The position numbers and the translations under genes are program-made. The notes under the pieces are model-generated. The model made no database searches, had not been told where the DNA came from, and saw nothing but the letters and a program-made list of their open reading frames with translations. Of a DNA stretch of 57,749 bases, positions 44,407-52,846 are shown one piece after another; positions within the stretch are counted from its first letter, which is position 1; every line of letters starts with the position of its first letter. Source of the DNA: Alphaproteobacteria bacterium (GTDB lineage: Bacteria > Pseudomonadota > Alphaproteobacteria > Rhizobiales > Xanthobacteraceae); assembly GCA_005884765.1 (NCBI GenBank), contig VAZV01000153.1:1-57749 (forward strand), read 5' to 3'.

Positions 44407-46428
44407 ATGGCCCATCCTCCTCCCAAGACGATCTTGTTGTGCTCGTGCGAAGACACCATGCACCTCGATACGGCAGCCGTTCGGATCGGATGCCGCAACA
44501 GCGAGATCGCCACGTTCCGCCAATTGTGCCGGGCCGAGCTCGATCAGTTTCGCAGTGCCGCGAAGGCGGAAGGATCGCTTACGGTCGGCTGCATGCAGGA
44601 AGTTCCGCTGTTTTCGGATGAAGCAGGCGAGCGTCCGCGGCCGATCGACTTCATCAACCTGCGCGAGACCGCTGGCTGGTCCACTGAAGGAGGTCAGGCG
44701 GGACCGAAGATGGCGGCCCTGCTCGCGGCCGCGGCAGAGCCCACGCCTGATTTTCCGCTCATCAATATGTCGAGCGAAGGCGTTATCCTTATCTACGGTC
44801 GCGACGAGACCGCGATCGAAGCCGGCCGGCTGCTCGCCGATCACCTCGACGTCAGCGTCATGATCACGAGGCCGGCGCAGATCGCGCCACCTTCCACAAT
44901 ATCCTTCCCGATCGTCAAGGGCACGATCCGCAACGCCAAGGGTCACTTCGGAAGTTTCGAGCTTACGATCGACGACTACGCGGCCCCACGCCCGTCCTCG
45001 CGGGATGCCTTCATTTTCGAAGCTCCCCGCGATGGCGCGGCCTCGCGCTGCGATCTCGTGCTCGACCTTTCCGGTGGACCTCCCCTCTTTCCCGCGCACG
45101 ATCTGCGGGACGGCTATATGCGCGCCGATCCGCGCGATCCGGCGGCGATGCTGCGTGCGGTGCTCAAAGCACGCGACCTCGTTGGAAGTTTTGACAAGCC
45201 GAAATATATCAATTTCACCGCGGATCTCTGTGCACATTCGCGTTCACAACTGACTGGATGCCACCGCTGTCTCGATCTCTGCCCGACCGGCGCAATCACG
45301 CCGGATGGCGATCACGTCAAGATAGCTGCGGAAATCTGCGCCGGATGCGGTCAGTGCGCCGCAGCCTGCCCGACCGGTGCGGCCTCCTATGCGCTGCCGC
45401 CTGCCGACACCCTCTCGCACAAGCTTCGTGCCCTGCTGCTGGCCTACGACCAGGCCGGCGGCCCTCAACCGGTTGTTCTGCTGCATGACGGCGCGCACGG
45501 CACGCCGCTGATCAATGCGCTTGCCCGTCATGGCGACGGACTGCCGGCCAACGTGCTGCCGCTTGCCGTCAACGAGGTGACGCAGGTCGGTCTGGAAATC
45601 GTCGTCGCGGCATTCGCCTATGGCGCTGCGAATGTGCGGTTCCTGTTGCGCGCAAAGCCGCTGCACGACCTGGCGGGACTTTCGCAGACCATCGCGATGG
45701 GCGATGCCATTCTTTCCGGATTGGGGTTTGCGGGACGCCGTGTTTCCACAATCGAAACCGACGATCCGGATACGCTCGGCGAGACGCTGCGCGGGATCGA
45801 GCCTGGTGCCACCGTTCAGCGCCCGGCGACTTTCAAAACGGTTGGCAAGCGGCGCGATCTGCTCCGCTTCGGCCTGAGCGAACTGCATCGAATAGCGCCG
45901 GCTCCGACCGACGTCGTCGCGCTGCCTGAAGGCGCGCCGCTTGGCGGGATCAGCGTCGATGTGGATGGATGCACGCTGTGCCTTTCCTGCGTATCGGTGT
46001 GTCCGACCGGTGCGCTCCTGGACGATCCCGATCGTCCTGCGCTCAAATTTGTCGAAGACGCCTGCGTTCAGTGCGGCTTGTGCAAGAGCACGTGTCCGGA
46101 AAAGGTGATCACCCTGGTACCGCGGATCGATTTCACGGCGGACAGCGCACGCACGCGGATCATCAAGGAGGAAGAGCCGGCGCTGTGCATCCGCTGCAGC
46201 AAGCCGTTCGGCGTCAAAAGCACCATCGACAAGGTCGCTTCAAAACTCGAAGGCCGAAACTGGATGTTTCCCGTCGGCGACAAGCGGCTGGACACGGTAA
46301 GAATGTGCGCCGACTGCCGCGTGATCACCATGAGCGAGCAGCAATTCGATCCGTTCTCCGGCGTTGGCGAACGCGCGCCGGTCCGTACCACCGACGATTA
46401 TCTCCGCGAGCGCGAGAGCAAGAATTAG
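44407..46428 (+). CDS. Multi-cluster 4Fe-4S protein of the formate dehydrogenase locus
   Basis: A 673-residue cytoplasmic protein. The N-terminus has CSCEDTMHLD (residue ~14). Two double-ferredoxin modules follow: CHRCLDLCPTGAI (from ~284) with CAGCGQCAAACPTGA (from ~311), and CTLCLSCVSVCPTGA (from ~522) with CVQCGLCKSTCPEKV (from ~553). Additional Cys pairs occur at CIRCSKPFG and CADCR, a zinc-ribbon-like end. GAGGCAAGGC precedes the ATG at 44407; a GTG 12 bases upstream is less likely. It is divergent from the accessory operon. Likely carries electrons during enzyme maturation or to a cytoplasmic acceptor. Confidence 0.9.
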   Translation: MAHPPPKTILLCSCEDTMHLDTAAVRIGCRNSEIATFRQLCRAELDQFRSAAKAEGSLTVGCMQEVPLFSDEAGERPRPIDFINLRETAGWSTEGGQAGPKMAALLAAAAEPTPDFPLINMSSEGVILIYGRDETAIEAGRLLADHLDVSVMITRPAQIAPPSTISFPIVKGTIRNAKGHFGSFELTIDDYAAPRPSSRDAFIFEAPRDGAASRCDLVLDLSGGPPLFPAHDLRDGYMRADPRDPAAMLRAVLKARDLVGSFDKPKYINFTADLCAHSRSQLTGCHRCLDLCPTGAITPDGDHVKIAAEICAGCGQCAAACPTGAASYALPPADTLSHKLRALLLAYDQAGGPQPVVLLHDGAHGTPLINALARHGDGLPANVLPLAVNEVTQVGLEIVVAAFAYGAANVRFLLRAKPLHDLAGLSQTIAMGDAILSGLGFAGRRVSTIETDDPDTLGETLRGIEPGATVQRPATFKTVGKRRDLLRFGLSELHRIAPAPTDVVALPEGAPLGGISVDVDGCTLCLSCVSVCPTGALLDDPDRPALKFVEDACVQCGLCKSTCPEKVITLVPRIDFTADSARTRIIKEEEPALCIRCSKPFGVKSTIDKVASKLEGRNWMFPVGDKRLDTVRMCADCRVITMSEQQFDPFSGVGERAPVRTTDDYLRERESKN

Positions 46429-46464
46429 GCTGTGCACCCGTAAATCCGGCTGCGCCCGCCCTGG

Positions 46465-47751
46465 CTATTTGGCAGTCGCGTGGGCCAGAAAATCGGTCAG
46501 CGCCTTGCGGTCTTCCGGCGCACCGATGCGCTGCTCCGGCATTTTGGTGCCCGGCGTGTAGGTGTTTGGACCGACTTCGAACAATTTTGCGACGGTCTCG
46601 GGAGTCCAGACGATGTCCATTTCCTTCAGCGCCTCGGAGAAACGGTAGCCGGGCAGCGACGCGATCCTGCGGCCATACAATCCGGCGAGAGTGGGGCCGG
46701 CGCGCGGCACCTCCTTCTCGGAGAGGGTATGGCAGGCAACGCAAGCCCTGAATATTTCAGCGCCATGATCCCCGGCATAGGCTGCCAGTGGATCAGCCGA
46801 AGTACCTCTCAGCGATGATCCTATGGGCTCGCCAGTCAGCGCATTCCAGCGCCGGATCATGCCATCGGCGCCACCCGTCAGCAATGTCGCGCTATCGGGC
46901 AAAAACGCCACGGACCAGACCGGAGGCCCCGGGCCGACCAGGGTTCGCACCAGGCTTCGGGCCTTGCGATCGATAATCGATACGGCGCCACCGATACTAG
47001 CGGCCGCGATCAGCGCGCCGTCCGGAGATATCGCCAGCGCGACGATCGGCGTCGAACCGGCCTGGATTTCGCCGGTTTGCTTGGCTGCGGCTGTGAGGAG
47101 CCGCAGCCATCCGTCGGCACCGCCCGTTGCGATCTCGCCGTCGGGGGCGACGGCAACCGCGTTCAGAGGCGATGGAAGCGTAGTGACCTCCGGCGAGCCC
47201 GCCACAAGCGGCCAGATCCTGAGCGTAAGGTCGTAACCGACGCTGACGAGCGATTTTCCATCCGGAGTGAATGCAACGCCGTTGACGTTCTGCGAATGAC
47301 CTTCCAGCACGCGCTTTGAACCGGAACCGAGCGGCCAGAGCCGCACGGTCGAATCCCAGGACGCGGATGCGAGCGTCGAACCATCGGGTGATACAGCAAG
47401 GCTCACAATCGGTCCGCGATGACCTTCAAAAACCTCATCCGGTTGCTGGCGGCCCGCCGTCCAGATCGCTATTCGTGCATCCGCTCCCGCGGTGGCCATG
47501 CGGCCGTCGGCTAAGAAGCTTACCGCATTCACTGCGTCGGAATGAAAGCGAAGAACCTGTTCGGCGGATTCCGTGGCGAGCGACCATCGGATCGCCGAGG
47601 TGTCGAAGCTGCCGGACAGGACGCTCTTGCCGTCGGCCGAAGTCGCCAACGCGCGAACCGGTCCACCATGTCCGGAAAGCTGAGCCAAAGCAGCTTCGAC
47701 ATCCAGCGACAGCGCGGCCGCGATTGCGCAGAAGTACAGTCGCCAATTCAT
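46465..47751 (-). CDS. Secreted WD40 beta-propeller / cytochrome c fusion
   Basis: A 428-residue exported protein with signal peptide MNWRLYFCAIAAALSLDVEA. Seven WD40 repeats span ~25-310 (for example FEGHRGPIVSLAVSPDGSTL and LEGHSQNVNGVAFTPDGKSL). A class I cytochrome c domain follows with CVACH at 337-341 and Met404 as the probable sixth ligand. The ATG at 47751 follows GGACAAGCA. It converges on the FeS gene with a 36-base gap. The propeller may dock a periplasmic partner, so formate dehydrogenase is a candidate electron donor; that is inference. Confidence 0.9.
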   Translation of the reverse strand: MNWRLYFCAIAAALSLDVEAALAQLSGHGGPVRALATSADGKSVLSGSFDTSAIRWSLATESAEQVLRFHSDAVNAVSFLADGRMATAGADARIAIWTAGRQQPDEVFEGHRGPIVSLAVSPDGSTLASASWDSTVRLWPLGSGSKRVLEGHSQNVNGVAFTPDGKSLVSVGYDLTLRIWPLVAGSPEVTTLPSPLNAVAVAPDGEIATGGADGWLRLLTAAAKQTGEIQAGSTPIVALAISPDGALIAAASIGGAVSIIDRKARSLVRTLVGPGPPVWSVAFLPDSATLLTGGADGMIRRWNALTGEPIGSSLRGTSADPLAAYAGDHGAEIFRACVACHTLSEKEVPRAGPTLAGLYGRRIASLPGYRFSEALKEMDIVWTPETVAKLFEVGPNTYTPGTKMPEQRIGAPEDRKALTDFLAHATAK

Positions 47752-47985
47752 TGCTTGTCCATCGCTGTCGAGCCGTTTTCCGCTAGCCGCGATTGGGCTG
47801 ACCATAAAGGGTCCACCGCCTCGCCGCAAAATGTCGGCTTCGAACGGATCGAACGTGTTTTCAGTTTCATGTTGCGCTGCGACGAGAGCGGGCCCTCTCA
47901 TGCGCTGCCAGGCCGCATCTCTATCATGTTGAACTTATGCGGCGCGCCGCCTACCGTGCACCTCATTCGTCAGAAGGATCGGCAA

Positions 47986-48234
47986 ATGCAGATGCGATCC
48001 AAGGCGTACGAACACTTCATTTCAATTTGCCGGTCGTTCCGCGATCTGGTGTCGCCGCACGATCAGAGTGTCCGGACACCAACCTCGCCTGCTCTCCTTT
48101 ATGTTGCGACCGTGCTGTCACTGCTTTTGGCGATATTAGAAGTCCACCTGCATCGAGCCGACTTGCATCTTATGGGGCTTATGAGTGATGGGGATCAGGT
48201 TGATCCGATTTTCTTGAGTCTTGCGGGCCCTTAG
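47986..48234 (+). CDS. Small membrane protein (possible)
   Basis: An 82-residue frame starting at the ATG at 47986 (AAGGATCGGCAA upstream). It has one transmembrane segment (LLYVATVLSLLLAILEVHLH) and an acidic C-terminal SDGDQVDPIFLSLAGP. No family recognised with certainty. It ends 43 bases from the convergent phosphatase gene. Confidence 0.45.
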   Translation: MQMRSKAYEHFISICRSFRDLVSPHDQSVRTPTSPALLYVATVLSLLLAILEVHLHRADLHLMGLMSDGDQVDPIFLSLAGP

Positions 48235-48277
48235 ATCTTTCTCAGGACGCCGGATAGCCCTCGCGGGCGCGGTGCGA

Positions 48278-48898
48278 TTAGCCGGGAAGACCATCGAGAT
48301 GCTGCGTCTCGTTGATCCCTAAAACAGTGATGCGCCCACCGACCACGTCGATCTCGTTGATGCAGCCCGGCGCTTGTCCAAGGCGCCAATAGGCGGACAG
48401 TGGTTGATCGAGCAATTGCAGGAGCAAGGCACGGTTCATACTGCTGTGACCAACCAGAACGACGATGTCCCCGGCGTGCCGGTCTAGAACGAGCCTGAGC
48501 GCGTCTGCGGTCCGTGCGACCATGTCCTGTAGCGACTCGCCGTTGGGAAAACGAACCAGATGCGGGGTTGCAAACCACGATGCGAAAGCTTGAGGATCGG
48601 TCTTCTCGATCTCTTCGTAGCTCTTCGATTGCCATGCGCCATAGTCTATATCGTTGAGGTGATCGATGGCCTCTGATTCGACACCGCACGCATTGGCGAT
48701 CGCGCGCCCGGTCTCGACGCACCGCTGCATCGGACTGGTATAGACCTTCACCGGACGCCATGCCGACGCGATGCGGCGCGCAACGGCTTGAGCTTCCAAA
48801 ACTCCGCGATGGGTCAGAGGCAGCTCGGTTCGACCGCGAAAGCGTTCTGGTTTGATGCCTTCGACGTGGCCATGCCGGACCAGGAGGATTTTGGTCAA
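48278..48898 (-). CDS. Histidine phosphatase family protein (cobC/gpmB-like)
   Basis: A 206-residue phosphohistidine phosphatase. The start is TTG at 48898 (GGGAGG 8 bases upstream), giving LTKILLVRHGHVEG with the catalytic RHG near the N-terminus. Further motifs are RFRGRTELPLTHRG, YTSPMQRCVETGRAI, the acidic DIDYGAWQSKSYEEI and the second histidine in VLVGHSSMNRALLL. ATG or GTG starts upstream would put the RHG motif further in than normal. Broad substrate class (alpha-ribazole phosphate, fructose-1,6-bisphosphate or similar); not fixed here. Its start overlaps the opposing stress-protein remnant. Confidence 0.88.
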   Translation of the reverse strand: MTKILLVRHGHVEGIKPERFRGRTELPLTHRGVLEAQAVARRIASAWRPVKVYTSPMQRCVETGRAIANACGVESEAIDHLNDIDYGAWQSKSYEEIEKTDPQAFASWFATPHLVRFPNGESLQDMVARTADALRLVLDRHAGDIVVLVGHSSMNRALLLQLLDQPLSAYWRLGQAPGCINEIDVVGGRITVLGINETQHLDGLPG

Positions 48899-49032
48899 TG
48901 CAGCCGCCTCCCTCGCTGGGTGAATTCCAGAAACTAGTCCACGCACAACCGACCGGGAAACGAAGCCGTCACAAGCGATCTTTTTATGCCGCGGTCCGCG
49001 GCCATGTCGATACTGATGCCGCCTGTCATGTC

Positions 49033-49218
49033 AAGCTTCACACCCATGTCATCGCGGGGCATCCCGTACGCGACATTGTTGACCTTGCCCAGGATCTCAA
49101 GGCCGAACTGCTTGTCATCGGCGCAACCGGCCATTCGGCACGCTACGAACGATTGATCGGCAGCCGCGCCGATCGGATCGTGCAACTTGCGCACTGTCCG
49201 GTATTGGTGGTGAAATAA
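49033..49218 (+). pseudogene. Universal stress protein (UspA), C-terminal remnant
   Basis: The last ~60 residues (HVIAGHPVRDIVDLAQDLKA, LLVIGATGHSARYERLIGSR, ADRIVQLAHCPVLVVK) form the C-terminal half of a UspA domain, including the G-2x-G-9x-G-S ATP-binding motif. The first half of the domain is absent: the same open frame upstream to 48898 encodes unrelated sequence. The gene is thus 5'-truncated. It probably survives as a non-functional fragment beside the phosphatase. Confidence 0.7.
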
Positions 49219-49285
49219 CCACGGTCGCGACGACGACGCAGTGTGAAGCACATCACCGCACGACGCTCGCCCACAGGGTCATTCG

Positions 49286-49453
49286 ATGACAACCGTTGCC
49301 AACCTCCTTGCACGAAAGCAGCTGCTGCTGGAGCGGCTGCAGGAAAATCCCGGCCCACACGAGCGCGATGAAATCGAGCGGCTGCTGGCGCAGATCGACA
49401 CCGCGCTGGGCTTGCTCGACCAAACGGGGCCCGGCGAGACTGGCGATGAGTGA
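49286..49453 (+). CDS. 55-residue hypothetical protein
   Basis: MTTVANLLARKQLLLERLQE and DEIERLLAQIDTALGLLD form two amphipathic helices joined by NPGPHER. The pattern is a recurrent small Bradyrhizobium protein and looks like a short helical hairpin. It is followed by a clear terminator. Function unknown. Confidence 0.6.
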   Translation: MTTVANLLARKQLLLERLQENPGPHERDEIERLLAQIDTALGLLDQTGPGETGDE

Positions 49454-49478
49454 TAAGTCGATTGAGCCGGCAAAATAA

Positions 49479-49501
49479 AATGGCCCCGGTTAGGGGCCAT
49501 T
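49479..49501. terminator. Bidirectional hairpin terminator
   Basis: AATGGCCCC-GGTTA-GGGGCCATT, 9-base-pair perfect stem between the convergent genes at 49286 and 49507. The left flank is A-rich (AAAATAAA), giving a U-tract for the leftward transcript. Confidence 0.7.
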
Positions 49502-49506
49502 CTCCA

Positions 49507-49758
49507 CTAGTAGTCATCCCAGTGATGATGTCGCTTGATGATTACCGTTCGGTCGCCATCACGGTCATACCAGCCGCGGTGCAGCCCGCGGTCATGTTCG
49601 TAGAACTCGGCGCGAGGGCCGCGATAATCGTCGCGGTCGCGATAGTAATGGTCGCGATCGCTGCCGATGCTGAAGCCAAAGCCCTCGGCGCTCGCTACCG
49701 TAGGCGCTGCAACCGCGATGGTCGCTAACGCGGCGAGAACGCATGAAACCTTCTTCAT
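49507..49758 (-). CDS. Small secreted Asp/Arg/Tyr-rich protein
   Basis: An 83-residue exported protein: signal MKKVSCVLAALATIAVAAPT cleaved after ASA, then FGFSIGSDRDHYYRDRDDYR and a tail with VIIKRHHHWDDY. GGAGAAGCGA precedes the ATG. Low-complexity charged exported proteins with HHHxDDY endings are common in Bradyrhizobium. Function unknown. Confidence 0.7.
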   Translation of the reverse strand: MKKVSCVLAALATIAVAAPTVASAEGFGFSIGSDRDHYYRDRDDYRGPRAEFYEHDRGLHRGWYDRDGDRTVIIKRHHHWDDY

Positions 49759-50094
49759 TCGCTTCTCCTGTCGTAGTTTGCGCGTGGAGAAAAACGAGTG
49801 GGACGCCGCGACGTTCCGGAAACCGCCACGGAACTTTCTTGAACGGATATTCAGCTAGATTGCCGATTGGAAACGATTTCGCGCGACATGGCGAAGGTCC
49901 GCAGTTGATCCAAGGCTAAGACGCTGGAACAGCGGATGTTGGATGAGGAGATAAAGATCGTATGAGGTGTAATAATTCCGTTATCCTTCATCCAAAACTG
50001 GCACTTGTCCACAGAAGGTCCACAGAAGCTTGCGTTTCGGTTCTTGATTCCGCTGCGCCCCTTTGCTGCAGTTCGCCACGGGCCGAGGTGTTTC
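49759..50094. other. Gene-free stretch
   Basis: 336 bases. GTCCACAGAA occurs twice in tandem near 50007-50025. A leftward frame (49851-50096) overlaps the next gene's start and has no ribosome site, so it is not called. Promoters of both flanking genes must lie here. Confidence 0.4.
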
Positions 50095-50475
50095 ATGAAT
50101 TGGGAAAGAGAACGCGACGCGCTGCTTGCGCGGACGCTGGAGTTTGTTCAAACGGTTGCTCGCAGGGAAGAGAACGCCAGGCCGGAGGTGCGGCCGGGCG
50201 ACGTTGGGCGTCCCATCGAAAGGCGCCATGTCGACATGGTGCCATCAGCGCCCCTGCGACTTGCCGAGCCAACCGCGGACAACCCGCCTCCAGGTGCGCC
50301 GTTATCGCGGCCCAAAATTCCGAGCGACCTCCAACGCGAATTCCGGGATCGGATCGAAGGGTTCCGCAGGCATCAAGAGCGTTTCAATCGTGAGCGCGCG
50401 GAATATTTCAACGCAACCCTGGCGAGGCTCCGCGCTGCCATCGACGAGGGAGCCGCGCCGCGCACTGACAAATAG
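50095..50475 (+). CDS. Hypothetical protein with Glu/Arg-rich helices
   Basis: A 126-residue protein beginning MNWERERDALLARTLEFVQT, a common start of a Bradyrhizobium hypothetical family, then a Pro-rich middle and a helical C-terminus (REFRDRIEGFRRHQERFNRE). GAGGTGTTTC precedes the ATG. No catalytic motif. Convergent with the hydrolase gene. Confidence 0.65.
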   Translation: MNWERERDALLARTLEFVQTVARREENARPEVRPGDVGRPIERRHVDMVPSAPLRLAEPTADNPPPGAPLSRPKIPSDLQREFRDRIEGFRRHQERFNRERAEYFNATLARLRAAIDEGAAPRTDK

Positions 50476-50494
50476 CGCCGCAGGATCATTGCGA

Positions 50495-51343
50495 TTATTT
50501 CGCGTCGATTTTCTCCAGTACCGGCAGCAGGTATTCCAAGAATTCCTCCGGGTTCTCGCTCATCGGAAAATGTCCGAGGCCTTTCATGATGGTGGCCTCG
50601 CTGCCGGCAATGCTGCCCGCGACGCCAAGCGTCTCTTCCGGCGTGCAGGAATAGTCGTATTCGCCTGACAGCAGGAACAGCGGACAGCGTTTGGTATCGA
50701 TCTCGGCGACCCGGCCGCGGATGTCGCCGTCGATCTTGTAAAAATAGAGATCGCCCTTGAACACGCCGGGTCCGCCCTGCATGTAGTGCCACAGCGTTTC
50801 CCAGCGTTCGCGCTCCGGCGCGTCAGGTCCGACCAGGCCGGAAACAATGGCAGCGGCGACCTCGCCACCATGCACGTCGGGCCGATGCAGGAAACTCAGG
50901 TCGTAATAGGGATCGACATGGGCGCCGGCCTGCAAGCCGATGATGGCGCGAAACGATTGCGGATGTTCGAGCGCCAGATGCAGCGCGATCCGCCCGCCAA
51001 TCGAGCATCCGATCAGGATCGGCCTGTCCAGTCCGAGCGCGGCCATGACCTCGAGGATCATGGCGGTGTAGTGCGCCGAGGTGAGTTGATATTCCTCGTT
51101 GTGCCAGCCGGGCGGCGGCGAGGATTTGCCGTGCCAGGGCATATCGAAGGCGATGACGCGATGGCTGCCGATGATGCGCGCGTCATTCATCAGCGCGCGA
51201 TATTGCCGCCCGTCGCTGCCCGCGGTGTGCAGGCACAAAAGCGGGGTGCCCTCGCCGGCCTCTTCGACATAGATGCGATTGGGTCGGCCGAACAAATCAA
51301 GATGCATGTAGCGGCCGACGATCGGTTCGAACTGCACGCTCAT
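50495..51343 (-). CDS. Alpha/beta hydrolase
   Basis: A 282-residue alpha/beta-fold hydrolase. The nucleophile Ser114 is in GCSIGG, the acid is probably Asp230 (SGEYDYSC) and the base is His258 (GLGHFPMSE). LLCLHTAGSDGRQYRALM provides the oxyanion-hole HTAG segment. The gene starts within a 4-base overlap (ATGA) with the SCP2-like gene, so the two are coupled. Substrate unknown; esterase or C-C hydrolase are typical for the group. Confidence 0.92.
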   Translation of the reverse strand: MSVQFEPIVGRYMHLDLFGRPNRIYVEEAGEGTPLLCLHTAGSDGRQYRALMNDARIIGSHRVIAFDMPWHGKSSPPPGWHNEEYQLTSAHYTAMILEVMAALGLDRPILIGCSIGGRIALHLALEHPQSFRAIIGLQAGAHVDPYYDLSFLHRPDVHGGEVAAAIVSGLVGPDAPERERWETLWHYMQGGPGVFKGDLYFYKIDGDIRGRVAEIDTKRCPLFLLSGEYDYSCTPEETLGVAGSIAGSEATIMKGLGHFPMSENPEEFLEYLLPVLEKIDAK

Positions 51344-51708
51344 AGCGAGCCTCCCTCAGGGCGCAGCTTGGCAAGCGCCTCCTTGAAGTAGCGCAGATGA
51401 GCCATGAAGATTTGCAGGTCGCCTTCGGCCTTGAGGGCCCGCCGCTTGATCAGCGCCATCAGATCATTCGCGCCGGGCGGCGGCCGGTTGCTCCAGAATT
51501 TTTGCCACTCGGCCTCGCTCGCGCGCAGTGCAAACGACGACGACGGCATCACGAACGGTCCCCGCGTCACGGAGACGACCCTGCCCTCGAAGATCGAGAT
51601 CAGCCAGGCGGTCGGCCCGACTTCAAGAAGAAAAGTTGTGCTGAGATAGCGGCCGCGCCTGACCAGCGCGGCATCGTCATTGACCCGCTCTTTGAGCGCC
51701 TCAATCAT
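51340..51708 (-). CDS. SCP2-like sterol-carrier-fold protein
   Basis: A 122-residue protein. TTFLLEVGPTAWLISIFEGR and FALRASEAEWQKFWSNRPPP followed by LMALIKRRALKAEGDLQIFM resemble the SCP2/lipid-carrier fold. It is translationally coupled to the alpha/beta hydrolase (4-base overlap), suggesting it presents a hydrophobic substrate to it. That role is inference. Confidence 0.6.
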   Translation of the reverse strand: MIEALKERVNDDAALVRRGRYLSTTFLLEVGPTAWLISIFEGRVVSVTRGPFVMPSSSFALRASEAEWQKFWSNRPPPGANDLMALIKRRALKAEGDLQIFMAHLRYFKEALAKLRPEGGSL

Positions 51709-51787
51709 GGCCGGCCTCCCAACCGTCGGCAGCCATACTGCCGCCCTTGTTGGGATCGCATGATCAGGGGAACAGGCGTGGCGTCAA

Positions 51788-51895
51788 TTACAGCCAGGCG
51801 CATACCAGCACGACGTTGGCCGCGCAGGCCATAAGCAGCGCTATTGTGAGCGTGAGGTATACCCGTTCGCAGGCGGTATGCAGCGTCGTTCGCAT
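51788..51895 (-). CDS. 35-residue membrane peptide (possible)
   Basis: ATG at 51895, TAA at 51790-51788. The peptide MRTTLHTACERVYLTLTIAL ends CAANVVLVCAWL and is one transmembrane helix with a basic N-terminus. The ribosome site (GGAAAATTCCGGCC) is poor. Conservation is untested. Confidence 0.35.
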   Translation of the reverse strand: MRTTLHTACERVYLTLTIALLMACAANVVLVCAWL

Positions 51896-52104
51896 GGCCG
51901 GAATTTTCCAGCGATTCTACTCGGAGAGTCCCAGGGATTCTTTTTTTCGGGATTCAGGACTCGTTAAGGACTCAAGCGGACCCCCGGTCAGAGGGCGTCA
52001 AAACGGCCGATTTCCCCTCACCCACCCGTGAAGCCCGGACAGCCGGACGGAACTGAAACCCCCGGCAATCCCAGGCGTTAGCGGCTTTTGCGGGAGTCCC
52101 TGCG

Positions 52105-52359
52105 ATGCCCTATGCGCTGTTTTGCAACGACGCCAAGTTGAGTAAGGCCTATCCGACCGAGGCCGACGTCTGGAAGGAGGCCCGAAAGAGCGGGCTCGTG
52201 GTAGATGTGTCCTCGGACGAGGACAAACCGGCACCACGGCCGCTGCTCGAGAACGACTACGAGATCAGGTCCTGCCCACCAGACCCGGATGAAGACCCCG
52301 CCAAGAACAAGGCCGAGGCGGAACGCCAGGCTCGGATCGACCTGGAGCTCAGTTCATAA
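52105..52359 (+). CDS. Small hypothetical protein (Bradyrhizobium-type)
   Basis: An 84-residue protein: MPYALFCNDAKLSKAYPTEA, DVWKEARKSGLVVDVSSDED, then NDYEIRSCPPDPDEDPAKNK. The acidic C-terminal half and the YALFCND start are familiar from Bradyrhizobium hypothetical proteins. Weak ribosome site (GGGAGTCCCTGCG). Function unknown. Confidence 0.7.
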   Translation: MPYALFCNDAKLSKAYPTEADVWKEARKSGLVVDVSSDEDKPAPRPLLENDYEIRSCPPDPDEDPAKNKAEAERQARIDLELSS

Positions 52360-52416
52360 GGCCGGGCTCCCCGTCGTCGCGGCTAGGGGTGAGACCAAAA
52401 TAGGTGCAAGCGAAAC

Positions 52417-52656
52417 CTATGGCGTAGCGGTGGCCAGCGAGGCCTGCTCGGAAGCCAGCGCCACGCACATTTTCTTGCGGTGCAAGCCGCGGATCGCACC
52501 GGTGACCTTGAGCACCTTGCCGGCAGCACACGAGGCATCCTGCACGAAGGCGACTTCGTAGGGTGCGAGGAAGAGTGGTTCGGATTTCAGGATAGTTTGC
52601 GCGGCGCATGGCAAAGCGACTGCGGAGAAGATCAGCACCGACGCCAAAACACGCAT
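52417..52656 (-). CDS. Small secreted protein (DUF6719-like)
   Basis: A 79-residue exported protein: signal MRVLASVLIFSAVALPCAAQ, then TILKSEPLFLAPYEVAFVQD and SCAAGKVLKVTGAIRGLHRK with two Cys in the mature part (SCAAGK and KKMCVAL), which may pair. The layout resembles DUF6719 proteins of Bradyrhizobium. Function unknown. Confidence 0.65.
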   Translation of the reverse strand: MRVLASVLIFSAVALPCAAQTILKSEPLFLAPYEVAFVQDASCAAGKVLKVTGAIRGLHRKKMCVALASEQASLATATP

Positions 52657-52786
52657 GTTCGTTTGTTTCGTTGGTCAACCAGACGACCGCAGCATCATAG
52701 CTCAATATCGTGACAAGTGCCGGACCACGCCGAAAATATTTTTCAAGCCCGCGGCAGCCACGTCAGTTGTTGGGCTTCTCGCCAGC

Positions 52787-52813
52787 AAAAAGGCCGGCGC
52801 GAAGCCGGCCTTT
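52787..52813 (-). terminator. Intrinsic terminator of the porin-like gene
   Basis: On the minus strand AAAGGCCGGC-TTCGC-GCCGGCCTTT followed by TT; 10-base-pair stem, 34 bases after the stop of the 52847-53560 gene. Confidence 0.75.
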
Positions 52814-52846
52814 GCTCTCGTTTGCGAAATCCGCGTCCCGCCGTGA

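Noticed and set aside
49851..50096. Leftward 81-codon frame next to the 50095 gene
   Set aside because: Start overlaps the start of a better supported gene, no ribosome site, mixed composition.
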